Shown piece after piece: positions 42,855-51,436 of a stretch of 64,000 nt of DNA (position 1 is its first letter; each line of letters begins with the position of its first letter). The notes beneath the pieces are model-generated. The model worked only from the letters and a program-made list of their open reading frames with translations, was not told the origin of the DNA and made no database searches. Where the stretch lies: positions 190,391 through 254,390 of the forward strand of contig CAKUPQ010000004.1 of assembly GCA_934675205.1 (NCBI GenBank), in the 5' to 3' direction. Position numbers and translations under genes: made by a program. This DNA comes from an uncultured Flavobacteriaceae bacterium (GTDB lineage: Bacteria > Bacteroidota > Bacteroidia > Flavobacteriales > Flavobacteriaceae).

Positions 42855-42887
42855 CAAATATAATTTTTATTCTTCAATAATCACAAA
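42855..42887 (-). promoter_or_regulatory. promoter of the polysaccharide operon
   Basis: On the minus strand TTTG, 21 nt, TATATTTG, ending 27 bp before the Wzz-like ATG. It overlaps the 3' end of the beta-helix lipoprotein gene. Likely the main start for genes from 42828 down to 32607. Confidence 0.6.
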
Positions 42888-44393
42888 ATTATACGCACCC
42901 ATATCAACGGGAACAGTTCTCGGGTTTCCGAGAATGTCATTTGTAGAACTGAAATTAGAGTTAGCTGTTCCTTTTGCGGTAGAAGTATCAAGAATCCGTA
43001 AATCGTTTAGAACGGGATTTACAAAATCAACTTTATTTTGGGTGGAGTTTTTGGCAATGATACTATTGATATAAAGTGTTACATTATCAAAATCGTACAA
43101 CGGGTCATTGACAAATCGGTTATTGAAATCAATAAATTTAATAAGCGAATGGGTAAACGAATAATTAAAAACAGAGTTTTCGGCTTTATTGAGAGTCAGT
43201 TCAATACTGTTCGAACCGAAAACAATACAATTCTCAAAATGAGCGTTAAGGGGAATAAATCCTTCTGGCATTTCGTAAGTATTGTCCAAAATAAGAGCTG
43301 GAAGTGAGCGATGTCCTTTGTTCCAGTAATTGGCAATAGTTGAATGGGTAAAGTTATAATTTCCTCCGATGGTACAAGCAAGCGAACTTTGTCCTGCATT
43401 GTTGACAACTACGTTAAATCCGTCTATACTGGCTGTTGTAGCCATAATTCCGAAGTTAGACGAATTATAAATCTGAACATTTTCTAACTCCAATGCACAA
43501 TCTTGCACATACAATCCGACAGCAGAATTTTTGATAGTTGCATTTTTGATTGAATTAGTAGCACTTCCGCTTGTCAGCCATATTCCGAACCATTGTCCGG
43601 GAACGTCCGCAAAATAAGGTTCAAGCCTATCTCCTTCAAAAACAACAGGATTTTCGAGGGTTCCGTTTACCTGAACAGACGAATTGACTAAGGTAATAAT
43701 CCCTGAACTATCGTGAAAATGCACTTTTGCTCCTTCCTGAATTTCTAATGTTTTCCCATTCGGAACAGCTGCAAATCCGTAAACGACATACGGTTTTTGA
43801 TTGGTCCAAACCAGTTCATTTCCGTTTATTTCATCATTTTCATCGAGTATAAATCCGTGAACTCTTACAGCCTCTCCTTCTTCTGAAACACCTAGTACGA
43901 GTTCTTCATAAATTCCGCTTTCGTCCCTGTGGGGATATAGGAAAACCGCATCTTGCACCAAAGTTACAAGCTCGACATTTTGCTGTCCGTTTATGGAAGA
44001 AAACTCAATTTTGTCAGTATATAAAAACGTAGTTTCAGAATTGGCATATTCGTTATAATCAATGGTTGTTTCGATAAAAACAAACATACTGTCTTTTGCC
44101 AAAAGTTCTACATTACTGAACGTTTTTCCCGACATTCCGTCCACCATCAATCGGTATTTGGAGTTTTCTCCTTCCCCTAATCGGATACTCGGAATTTTGA
44201 TGTCTTTATCACTGCTGTTATACACCTTTAAGGTATAAGTGCTCGACCCTATATTCGTAAAAACCGTATCCAAATAAACCGTATCACGAGAAAATTCGAG
44301 GTTTCCAGCACTTGGTTCAAAATCAAAATCGTTACGACAAGACGAAACTAAAACCAAGATAAAAGCCACAAAAAAATATGAAAAAATCCGCAT
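42867..44393 (-). CDS. lipoprotein with right-handed beta-helix
   Basis: 508 residues from ATG at 44391-44393 (a TTG 18 bp earlier also opens the frame). Signal peptide with lipobox VLVSSCRND. Residues 30-150 are a beta-sandwich (VFTNIGSSTYTLKVYNSSDKDIKIP). Residues 200-480 are strand-rich repeats (VHFHDSSGIITLVNSSVQVNGTLENPVVFEG, IKNATIKNSAVGLYVQDCALELENVQIYNSS), typical of pectate-lyase-like beta-helices. Probably outer-membrane-anchored and carbohydrate-facing; no catalytic residues identified. Transcribed divergently from the small T9SS gene. Confidence 0.78.
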   Translation of the reverse strand: MRIFSYFFVAFILVLVSSCRNDFDFEPSAGNLEFSRDTVYLDTVFTNIGSSTYTLKVYNSSDKDIKIPSIRLGEGENSKYRLMVDGMSGKTFSNVELLAKDSMFVFIETTIDYNEYANSETTFLYTDKIEFSSINGQQNVELVTLVQDAVFLYPHRDESGIYEELVLGVSEEGEAVRVHGFILDENDEINGNELVWTNQKPYVVYGFAAVPNGKTLEIQEGAKVHFHDSSGIITLVNSSVQVNGTLENPVVFEGDRLEPYFADVPGQWFGIWLTSGSATNSIKNATIKNSAVGLYVQDCALELENVQIYNSSNFGIMATTASIDGFNVVVNNAGQSSLACTIGGNYNFTHSTIANYWNKGHRSLPALILDNTYEMPEGFIPLNAHFENCIVFGSNSIELTLNKAENSVFNYSFTHSLIKFIDFNNRFVNDPLYDFDNVTLYINSIIAKNSTQNKVDFVNPVLNDLRILDTSTAKGTANSNFSSTNDILGNPRTVPVDMGAYNFVIIEE

Positions 44394-44453
44394 AAAAACT
44401 TTTTTCGTCAAAAGTACTAATTTACATCAAACGTAAAAAATTTTGGTATAGTA

Positions 44454-44484
44454 TTTGAAAACTAAAATATTATAATTACTTTTG
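44454..44484 (+). promoter_or_regulatory. promoter of the small T9SS protein gene
   Basis: TTTG (44454-44457), 19 nt, TACTTTTG (44477-44484). Transcription should begin at about 44489-44491, right at the first in-frame ATG (44490), which makes the second ATG at 44502 the better start. Confidence 0.7.
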
Positions 44485-44501
44485 TACTAATGAGTATAAA
44501 T

Positions 44502-44825
44502 ATGGCTAAAAAATACGTTACATATTTGTTTTTTGTTTTGACATTATTGGTTGGTTCTGTAGCTTTTGCACAGGACAAACAACTTGTTACCCCAAAAACA
44601 GAACTTAATTTCTATCCGAATCCTGCAACAGACGGAAAAATTTATATCACTTCCAATACAGCAACTTCAAACAAAGAAGTCGAAATTTTTGATGTTCTCG
44701 GAAAGTCAGTTCTCAAAACCACAACCGTTAGAGAATTAAACATCAGCTCTCTTGAAGCAGGTGTTTACCTTATCAAAATCAAAGAGGGAGAAAATTCTGT
44801 TACCCGAAAACTTGTCGTGAAATAA
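44502..44825 (+). CDS. small exported protein with T9SS type A sorting domain
   Basis: 107 residues from ATG at 44502. Signal peptide about 1-22 (MAKKYVTYLFFVLTLLVGSVAFAQ) and then directly the sorting domain, LNFYPNPATDGKIYITSNTAT through ENSVTRKLVVK. There is almost no mature cargo, so the protein is practically a sorting tail on its own. It could be a T9SS reporter-like decoy or a substrate for the attachment machinery; that is speculation. Confidence 0.8.
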   Translation: MAKKYVTYLFFVLTLLVGSVAFAQDKQLVTPKTELNFYPNPATDGKIYITSNTATSNKEVEIFDVLGKSVLKTTTVRELNISSLEAGVYLIKIKEGENSVTRKLVVK

Positions 44826-44895
44826 TTAGGAATTAGGCATAAGGAATTAGCCACAAGTCGTAATTCATAATTTATAATTCGTAATTTATAGTATA
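44826..44895. repeat. AT-rich short repeats
   Basis: Repeats of AATTAGGAATTAGGCAT and GGAATTAG followed by AATTCATAATTTATAATTCG. Flavobacterial intergenic sequence of no visible function between the small T9SS gene and gltX. Confidence 0.45.
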
Positions 44896-46404
44896 ATGTC
44901 AAAAGTCAGAGTGCGATTTGCTCCAAGTCCGACAGGACCCTTGCATATCGGAGGAGTACGAACAGCTTTGTTCAATTATTTATTTGCCAAAAAATATAAC
45001 GGAACGTTCTATTTACGTATCGAAGATACCGACCAAACCCGTTTTGTAGAGGGAGCAGAACAGTATATTTTTGAATCATTGGAATGGTTGGGAATTCCTC
45101 CTGATGAGACGATTGACAAAAACGAAAAATTTCCTCCTTACCGTCAATCTGATAGAAAACCTCTGTACAGACAATATGCAGAACAACTTATCGAAAACGG
45201 AAATGCGTATTATGCTTTTGATTCGGCCGAAAAGCTGGACGAATTACGCAAAAATGCAGAATCGGAAGGAAAAACCTTTATTTATAACCATACCATTCGA
45301 GAGGAAATGGAAACTTCTCTGAAACTTTCTAAAGAAGAAGTTCAGAAAAGAATTGTAAACGGAGAACCTTATGTGGTTCGTTTTAAAACTCCAACTGACG
45401 AAACTTTGGTTCTGAATGACATTATCAGAGGAGAAATAAAATTTGAAACTTCACTTTTAGACGATAAAGTTTTGTTCAAATCAGACGGAATGCCAACCTA
45501 TCATTTGGCTAATATTGTCGATGACCATTTGCAGGAAACTTCTCACGTAATCAGAGGAGAAGAATGGTTGCCTTCACTTCCGTTGCACTTTATGTTGTAC
45601 AGAGCTTTGGATTGGAAATCACCCGAATTTGCTCATTTACCTTTGATTTTAAAACCTGTTGGAAACGGAAAATTATCAAAAAGGGACGGAGATAAATTAG
45701 GTTTCCCTGTTTTTCCTTTGCAATGGAAAGACCCTAATTCGGGAGAAATTTCGTCAGGTTACAGAGAAAAAGGATTTTTTCCGGAAGCTGTGATTAACTT
45801 TTTGGCTCTTTTGGGTTGGAATGACGGTAGCGATAAAGAGATTTATTCGTTAGACGAATTGGTTGAAAGTTTTGATTTGTCGAGAGTAAGCAAATCGGGA
45901 GCAAAATTTGACCCTGAAAAAAACAAATGGTTCAATCATCAGTATTTGATAAAGCAAAATGATGATGTCTTAGCAAAAATGTATCTTCCGATTTTGGAAG
46001 AAAAAGGAATCAAAACAGATTTGGCTTATATCGAAAAAGTAGTTTCACTCATTAAGGAAAGAGCTGATTTCGTTACGGATTTTTGGGATTTATCGGATTT
46101 CTTTTTTGTTGCTCCTACGGAGTATGACGAAAAAGCAAAAAAGAATTGGAAAGAAGAAACTCCAACTTTACTACAAAATCTGATTTCGGTTTTAGAAAAC
46201 ATCAAAGATTTTTCGGCTCAAAATGTAGAAACCATTGTAAAAGAATGGCTTACTTCAAACGAAATCGGAATGGGAAAAGTAATGCAACCCTTCCGAATCA
46301 GCTTGGTCGGAGCTATGAAAGGGCCTGATTTGTTCCAAATAGCAGAACTTATCGGAAAAGAAGAAGTTATTAAGAGAGTGCAGTCTGCTGTAAGCAGTTT
46401 ATAA
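44896..46404 (+). CDS. gltX: glutamyl-tRNA synthetase
   Basis: 502 residues, typical length. Class I signatures: FAPSPTGPLHIGGVRTALF (HIGH-like) and KLSKRDG (KMSKS-like). Charges tRNA-Glu with glutamate for translation. Note that GltX is the known target of classical HipA kinases, and a HipA-type kinase is encoded in the island of this window. Complete. Confidence 0.95.
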   Translation: MSKVRVRFAPSPTGPLHIGGVRTALFNYLFAKKYNGTFYLRIEDTDQTRFVEGAEQYIFESLEWLGIPPDETIDKNEKFPPYRQSDRKPLYRQYAEQLIENGNAYYAFDSAEKLDELRKNAESEGKTFIYNHTIREEMETSLKLSKEEVQKRIVNGEPYVVRFKTPTDETLVLNDIIRGEIKFETSLLDDKVLFKSDGMPTYHLANIVDDHLQETSHVIRGEEWLPSLPLHFMLYRALDWKSPEFAHLPLILKPVGNGKLSKRDGDKLGFPVFPLQWKDPNSGEISSGYREKGFFPEAVINFLALLGWNDGSDKEIYSLDELVESFDLSRVSKSGAKFDPEKNKWFNHQYLIKQNDDVLAKMYLPILEEKGIKTDLAYIEKVVSLIKERADFVTDFWDLSDFFFVAPTEYDEKAKKNWKEETPTLLQNLISVLENIKDFSAQNVETIVKEWLTSNEIGMGKVMQPFRISLVGAMKGPDLFQIAELIGKEEVIKRVQSAVSSL

Positions 46405-46405
46405 T

Positions 46406-46459
46406 TAGTTTTCAGTCGCAGTCACAGTTTTCAGTACTGCCTACTGCGACTGAAAACTA
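46406..46459. terminator. bidirectional terminator between gltX and rhodanese gene
   Basis: Perfect 17-bp inverted repeat TAGTTTTCAGTCGCAGT / ACTGCGACTGAAAACTA with a 20-base loop. The right arm overlaps the stop of the rhodanese gene on the minus strand. It also contains repeated CAGTTTTCAGT units. Confidence 0.75.
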
Positions 46460-46833
46460 CTAAACCCTCCTTTGAGGTCATAGACTTTTTTGAAACCTAA
46501 TTTTTTAAGTTCGAGAGATGCTTCTTCGCTCCTTGCTCCTGCTTTGCAATAGAGGTAAACAGGCTGTTCTTTGTCTAAAGTCAGTATAGAATCCTGAAAT
46601 TCTTTTCCGTAGATATGGAAATTTTTTGCTCCCTCGATATGCCCTTGGTCAAACTCACTTTTCATTCGAACATCAATAAGCTGAACATCTTGGTTTTTGA
46701 TATGTTCGGCAAATTCATCAGGAGTTAATAATTCGATAACTTCGGTATTTTCTACAGTTGTGATTTGCAGAGTTTCTTTTTTCTGACAAGAAACAAACGA
46801 CATAATGATTAGTAGAGATAAAATCTTTTTCAT
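46441..46833 (-). CDS. rhodanese-domain lipoprotein
   Basis: 130 residues. Signal with lipobox MSFVSCQKK (Cys16). One rhodanese domain: VQLIDVRMKSEFDQGHIEGAKNF and active-site YLYCKAGARSEEASL with catalytic Cys. Sulfur-transferase type, periplasmic and lipid-anchored. A TACTTTTG promoter element lies at 46851-46858 on the minus strand. Convergent with gltX. Confidence 0.88.
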   Translation of the reverse strand: MKKILSLLIIMSFVSCQKKETLQITTVENTEVIELLTPDEFAEHIKNQDVQLIDVRMKSEFDQGHIEGAKNFHIYGKEFQDSILTLDKEQPVYLYCKAGARSEEASLELKKLGFKKVYDLKGGFSSFQSQ

Positions 46834-46931
46834 AAAATTAAATTGAATCCCAAAAGTACAAATTTGTATTTAGAAATTGATAATTAAAAGTAGTAAGACT
46901 GAACACTGCCAATATTGTCTTTCAAAAACAT

Positions 46932-46963
46932 TTGTCTTTTAATGCCAATTCCCGTAATTTTGC
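46932..46963 (+). promoter_or_regulatory. promoter of the DUF420 gene
   Basis: TTTG (46932-46935), 20 nt, TAATTTTG (46956-46963). It excludes the longer frame beginning at 46932 and supports ATG at 46983. Confidence 0.7.
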
Positions 46964-46982
46964 ATACATTAAAAAAACCAAA

Positions 46983-47531
46983 ATGCAGGAACAAATCAAA
47001 TCGTCAGAAAAAAAATACAACAAATGGATTATTATTTTATCGGTTTTGATTCCTGTTGTGGTAGCCATTTTGTTTAGGGTAAAACTTTCGGACTTCGGGC
47101 TTGATGTGCAACCACTTACATTTTTACCTCCAATTTATGCAACCATAAACGGAATTACTGCAATTTTGTTAGTTGGGGCTGTTGTAGCCATCAAAAAAGG
47201 AAACCGCATATTGCACGAAAGATTAGTGAAAATTGCCATTACCTGTTCGGTTTTGTTTTTGGCAATGTATGTGGCATATCATATGACTTCAGAATCAACT
47301 TCGTACGGAGGAGAAGGAACCATCCGATATGTGTATTTCTTTATTCTATTAACGCATATTTTATTGTCTATTGTTGTGATTCCGTTTGTACTGATTACCT
47401 ATGTCAGAGGAATTACGGGGAATTATGCAAAACATCGTAAAATTGCCAAAATCACATTCCCACTTTGGCTGTATGTAGCCGTTACGGGAGTTATTGTTTA
47501 TCTGATGATTTCACCTTATTATGTTCACTAA
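46983..47531 (+). CDS. DUF420 membrane protein
   Basis: 182 residues from ATG at 46983. Four or five hydrophobic helices, His residues in VAYHMTSE and FILLTHILLS, and the region RILHERLVKIAITCSVLFLAMYV are the DUF420 family pattern. DUF420 proteins occur near heme-copper oxidase assembly genes and may help cytochrome biogenesis (inference). Overlaps the next gene by 11 bp. Confidence 0.82.
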   Translation: MQEQIKSSEKKYNKWIIILSVLIPVVVAILFRVKLSDFGLDVQPLTFLPPIYATINGITAILLVGAVVAIKKGNRILHERLVKIAITCSVLFLAMYVAYHMTSESTSYGGEGTIRYVYFFILLTHILLSIVVIPFVLITYVRGITGNYAKHRKIAKITFPLWLYVAVTGVIVYLMISPYYVH

Positions 47532-47748
47532 AAAATCTATTATCCGTATTGTATTTTTTGTTCTCTTTTTTCTGTTTTCGATAGAGAGCAAAGCTCAATG
47601 TGCTATGTGTAGAGCTGTTCTCGAAAATGAAGAAGGAGGAACAAAAGCAGAAGCTATCAATGACGGAATCGTTTACCTTATGGCTATCCCATATATTCTG
47701 GTTGGAATTGTCGGATATGCAATCTATAAAGTAAGAACGAAAAAATAA
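47521..47748 (+). CDS. small exported membrane protein following DUF420
   Basis: 75 residues. Signal or first helix 5-22, then CAMCRAVLENEEGGTKAEAINDGI, then a second helix VYLMAIPYILVGIVGYAIY. The CxxC pair next to an exported region suggests a metal or heme/redox role, as expected for a partner of the DUF420 protein that it overlaps. I recall this small protein as its usual neighbour in Flavobacteriia; function unknown. Confidence 0.7.
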   Translation: MFTKKSIIRIVFFVLFFLFSIESKAQCAMCRAVLENEEGGTKAEAINDGIVYLMAIPYILVGIVGYAIYKVRTKK

Positions 47749-47807
47749 GGTATAACGGGAGTATTAAGTAGTAAGGCAGAAATAGTAAGAAGTAAGACTT
47801 CTTTTCT

Positions 47808-47815
47808 TATTTTTG
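47808..47815 (+). promoter_or_regulatory. recG promoter -7 element
   Basis: TATTTTTG, 56 bp before the recG ATG. A small stem TGCCTG / CAGGCA (about 47838-47853) lies in the leader. Confidence 0.45.
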
Positions 47816-47871
47816 TTTCGTTCAATCTTAAACCTCTTGCCTGCTGACAGGCAGGTAAACCTTAAAAAATA

Positions 47872-49974
47872 ATGAGTCTTCTAAAAACCCCAATCGAATA
47901 TCTAAAGGGCATTGGTCCTCAAAGGGCTGATTTGCTCAAAAAAGAATTGGGAATTTTCTCTTACGAAGATTTTTTACAACTTTTTCCAAATCGGTATATT
48001 GACAGGACTAAATACTATAAAATCAATCAATTACAACCCACTTTTAATACAGAAATTCAGATTGTCGGAAAAATTATTCATCTGAAAGTGGTCGAACAAA
48101 AAAGAGGAAAACGATTGGTTGCTACTTTTGTCGATGATACCGGACAAATGGAACTCGTTTGGTTTCAGGGTTATAAATGGATCAAAGAAAACCTGAAAAT
48201 AAACGAACCTTATGTGGTTTTCGGAAAAACGAATTTGGTTGGAGGTACTTTTTCGATGCCTCATCCCGAAATGGATTTGTTATCAGACCACAAACAGAAC
48301 ATTCAAACGGTTATGCAACCCGTTTATCCTTCTACGGAAATGCTGACCAAAAAAGGAATCTCTTCGAGGGTTATCCACAAAGCGATGCAACAGCTTTTTA
48401 TGGAAGTCAGAGGATTGTTTTCGGAAGTTTTTCCGCAGGATTTGGTCGAAAAATACAAATTCATTTCCAAAACGGAAGCCATTTTTAACGTGCATTTCCC
48501 TCAAAGTTCCGAAATGTTGGCAAAAGCTCAATTCCGTTTGAAATTTGAGGAATTGTTCTTTATTCAACTGCAACTCATTACCCAAAATCTTATCCGAAAA
48601 AACAAAATCAAAGGGCATAATTTTGAAAAAGTCGGAACGTATTTTAATGCGTTTTTCCAAAATCATCTTCCTTTTGAATTGACTGATGCTCAAAAGCGAG
48701 TTATCAAAGAAATCCGAAACGATTTGGGGAGCAATGCTCAAATGAACCGACTTTTGCAAGGAGACGTAGGTTCGGGAAAAACCATTGTCGCTTTTATGGC
48801 TATGCTTTTGGCTTTAGACAACGATTTTCAGGCTTGTATAATGGCTCCAACCGAAATTCTGGCAATCCAACATTTCGAGAGTATTCAAGGGTTTGCAAAG
48901 GATTTGAACATCAATATTCAACTTTTGACAGGTTCAACCAAAACAGCCCAGCGAAAAATCATTCACGAAGAATTAGAAAACGGAAAATTGCAGATTCTGA
49001 TTGGAACTCACGCTCTTTTAGAGGATAAAGTTCAGTTCCAAAATCTTGGTCTGGCAATTATTGACGAACAACATCGCTTTGGAGTGGAACAACGCTCCAA
49101 ACTTTGGAAGAAAAACGAAATTCCTCCTCATATTTTGGTAATGACTGCTACTCCGATTCCGAGAACATTGGCTATGAGTTTGTACGGAGATTTGGATATT
49201 TCGGTTATTGACGAACTCCCAAAAGGACGAAAACCGATTATCACGACCCATCGCTTTGATAATTCGAGGTTGAAAGTCTGGAAGTTTATGAAAGACGAAA
49301 TCGAAAAAGGCAGACAGATTTACGTTGTTTTTCCGCTTATTCAGGAATCCGAAAAAATGGATTTTAAGGATTTACAAGACGGATATGAGGCTCTTTCGAG
49401 GGATTTTCCACTTCCGAAATATGCGATAAGCATCGTTCACGGACAAATGAAATCCGAAGATAAAGACTTCGAAATGAAACGTTTTGCAGAGGGAAAAACC
49501 AATATTATGGTGGCTACAACCGTTATTGAAGTGGGAGTTAATGTTCCGAATGCGAGTGTAATGGTTATCGAAAGTGCAGAACGCTTCGGACTTTCGCAAC
49601 TACATCAGTTACGAGGTCGGGTTGGAAGAGGGGCAGAACAAAGTTATTGTATTTTGATGACTTCGTATAAACTGACAAGTGATTCCAAAACCCGAATGGA
49701 AACAATGGTTGCCACCAATGACGGATTCGAAATTGCAGAAGTCGATTTGAAACTTCGTGGTCCGGGAGATTTAATGGGAACCCAACAAAGCGGAGTGCTG
49801 AATCTGAAAATTGCAGATATTGTCAAAGACAGAGAAATTTTGTCTTTAGCCCGTGCTTCTGCTTTTGATATTTTGCGAAAAGATGCTCCGATGCAACTTC
49901 CTGAAAATCAAAAACTTAGGGAAGAATTTTTAGAGATTGCCAAAAAGAAAAATATCTGGAATTTTATTAGTTAA
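47872..49974 (+). CDS. recG: ATP-dependent DNA helicase RecG
   Basis: 700 residues. N-terminal wedge domain with OB fold (1-240), helicase domain 1 with GDVGSGKTIVAFMAM (Walker A) and DEQHRFG (Walker B), motif III TATPIPRTLA, and helicase domain 2 with QLRGRVGRG. Reverses stalled replication forks and remodels Holliday junctions. Complete and typical. The last codon overlaps the end of the TM2 gene on the other strand by 3-4 bp. Confidence 0.96.
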   Translation: MSLLKTPIEYLKGIGPQRADLLKKELGIFSYEDFLQLFPNRYIDRTKYYKINQLQPTFNTEIQIVGKIIHLKVVEQKRGKRLVATFVDDTGQMELVWFQGYKWIKENLKINEPYVVFGKTNLVGGTFSMPHPEMDLLSDHKQNIQTVMQPVYPSTEMLTKKGISSRVIHKAMQQLFMEVRGLFSEVFPQDLVEKYKFISKTEAIFNVHFPQSSEMLAKAQFRLKFEELFFIQLQLITQNLIRKNKIKGHNFEKVGTYFNAFFQNHLPFELTDAQKRVIKEIRNDLGSNAQMNRLLQGDVGSGKTIVAFMAMLLALDNDFQACIMAPTEILAIQHFESIQGFAKDLNINIQLLTGSTKTAQRKIIHEELENGKLQILIGTHALLEDKVQFQNLGLAIIDEQHRFGVEQRSKLWKKNEIPPHILVMTATPIPRTLAMSLYGDLDISVIDELPKGRKPIITTHRFDNSRLKVWKFMKDEIEKGRQIYVVFPLIQESEKMDFKDLQDGYEALSRDFPLPKYAISIVHGQMKSEDKDFEMKRFAEGKTNIMVATTVIEVGVNVPNASVMVIESAERFGLSQLHQLRGRVGRGAEQSYCILMTSYKLTSDSKTRMETMVATNDGFEIAEVDLKLRGPGDLMGTQQSGVLNLKIADIVKDREILSLARASAFDILRKDAPMQLPENQKLREEFLEIAKKKNIWNFIS

Positions 49975-50285
49975 AACCAAGGTCTTCTTCCAACCTGATA
50001 AGTTTGATAAAATTCTTCATCGGTTTTGGTCAGGTAAATAATTCCTTCGATAAACGGAATAATCCCTCCCAATCCACAAGTTACAACAGATATAACAATT
50101 TGTAGAATTCCTTCCATAGTATATCCCAAAACAAATTTGTGAATCCCTAAACTTCCAACAAGTATAGCTAAAATCCCTGAAACTATTTTTTTATTATCAG
50201 GTCTGTATTGAGAAGAAGAATTATTCGGATTATTTTCAGGAATATCCCAGCTTTGCTTTTCGTCTTTGTTGTAGTTATTTTCCAT
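49971..50285 (-). CDS. TM2 domain protein
   Basis: 104 residues from ATG at 50283-50285; a longer frame is excluded by the promoter element at 50309-50316 (TATATTTG on minus). N-terminal polar, Asn/Pro-rich part (ENNYNKDEKQSWDIPENNPN), then two helices (about 30-50 and 57-78) with HKFVLGYTMEGILQIVISVVTCGLGGIIPFIEGIIYL, the TM2 signature. Function of TM2 proteins is not known. Convergent with recG. Confidence 0.82.
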   Translation of the reverse strand: MENNYNKDEKQSWDIPENNPNNSSSQYRPDNKKIVSGILAILVGSLGIHKFVLGYTMEGILQIVISVVTCGLGGIIPFIEGIIYLTKTDEEFYQTYQVGRRPWF

Positions 50286-50308
50286 GGTAATTAAATTTTT
50301 GATTCTTG

Positions 50309-50316
50309 CAAATATA
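50309..50316 (-). promoter_or_regulatory. TM2 gene promoter -7 element
   Basis: TATATTTG on the minus strand, 24 bp before the ATG. Confidence 0.45.
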
Positions 50317-50361
50317 CAATTTTTCAAAAAAATCTAATTCCTGAATTTGTATTTTTATCGT

Positions 50362-50369
50362 TATCTTTG
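50362..50369 (+). promoter_or_regulatory. ribD promoter -7 element
   Basis: TATCTTTG; transcription should start near 50373-50376, after the TTG at 50372 and before the TTG at 50390, so the latter is the probable start. Confidence 0.5.
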
Positions 50370-50389
50370 TTTTGGATTATTTTTACATT

Positions 50390-51436
50390 TTGACTTCACA
50401 TAAAACCTACATAAAACGCTGTTTGGAACTCGCTCAAAACGGACTTGGCACTACTTATCCGAATCCGATGGTAGGAAGTGTAATTGTGTGTGACGGCAAG
50501 ATAATAGGAGAAGGTTGGCACAGAAAATCGGGAGAACCACACGCAGAAGTTATGGCCATCAATTCGGTTAAGGATAAAAATCTCCTGAAAAAAAGCACGA
50601 TTTATGTGAGTTTAGAGCCTTGTTCCCATTTCGGAAAAACTCCACCCTGTTCCGATTTGATTATAGCACACCAAATTCCGAAAGTTGTTATCGGAACGAT
50701 TGACCCATTTGCCAAAGTGTGTGGAAACGGAATTGCCAAACTCCAAAATACAGGAATTGAAGTCGAAGTCGGGGTTTTGGAAAAAGAATGTAACGAGATG
50801 AACAAGCGTTTTTTTACGTTTCATCAAAAAAAACGTCCGTATATTATCTTGAAATTTGCTCAAACTCAAGACAGATTTATTGCTCCAATTCAAAAAAACG
50901 AACAAAGACCGGTTTGGATTTCTAACGAATTTTCGAGGCAACTGGTTCATAAATGGAGAAGTGAAGAACAAGCAATTTTGGTTGGGACAAATACGGTTTT
51001 AAAAGACAATCCGAAGCTTGATACCAGAGATTGGACAGGTCAAAATCCGATTCGGATTGTGCTGGACAGAACCTTGAAAATTCCGAAAAATTATTCGGTT
51101 TATGACAAAAATATAAAGACAATTTTTATAACCGAAAAAGAAGAAATTTCAGATGATGAAAACTTGATTTTTGAACAAATTGATTTTGATAAAAATAGAA
51201 ATAATCAGATTTTGGAAGTGCTTTACAAACATCAAATGCAATCGATAATTATCGAAGGAGGAACAAGTGTTTTGGAGTCGTTTGTCAAAGATAATTTGTG
51301 GGACGAAGCCCGAATTTTTACTTCCAATTTATTTTTGAAAAACGGAGTAAAGGCTCCCGAATTTAATTTCGAAAAACACTCCGAAACCCCTATTCTGAAC
51401 GATACTTTAAGTTTATATTACAACAATGGAAAATAA
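50390..51436 (+). CDS. ribD: riboflavin biosynthesis deaminase/reductase RibD
   Basis: About 348 residues with TTG start at 50390 (or 354 from TTG at 50372). N-terminal deaminase: GTTYPNPMVGSVIV, HAEVMAI (zinc His and catalytic Glu), LEPCSHFGKTPPCSD (two zinc Cys). C-terminal reductase: FAQTQDRFIAP, AILVGTNTVLKDNPKLDTRD, IIEGGTSVLESF. Performs steps two and three of riboflavin synthesis. No FMN riboswitch was recognised upstream. The next gene starts 10 bp inside its 3' end. Confidence 0.93.
   Translation: MTSHKTYIKRCLELAQNGLGTTYPNPMVGSVIVCDGKIIGEGWHRKSGEPHAEVMAINSVKDKNLLKKSTIYVSLEPCSHFGKTPPCSDLIIAHQIPKVVIGTIDPFAKVCGNGIAKLQNTGIEVEVGVLEKECNEMNKRFFTFHQKKRPYIILKFAQTQDRFIAPIQKNEQRPVWISNEFSRQLVHKWRSEEQAILVGTNTVLKDNPKLDTRDWTGQNPIRIVLDRTLKIPKNYSVYDKNIKTIFITEKEEISDDENLIFEQIDFDKNRNNQILEVLYKHQMQSIIIEGGTSVLESFVKDNLWDEARIFTSNLFLKNGVKAPEFNFEKHSETPILNDTLSLYYNNGK

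Noticed and set aside
50290..50389. FMN riboswitch ahead of ribD
   Set aside because: Only about 100 bp separates ribD from the divergent TM2 gene, and conserved RFN-element blocks are not visible.
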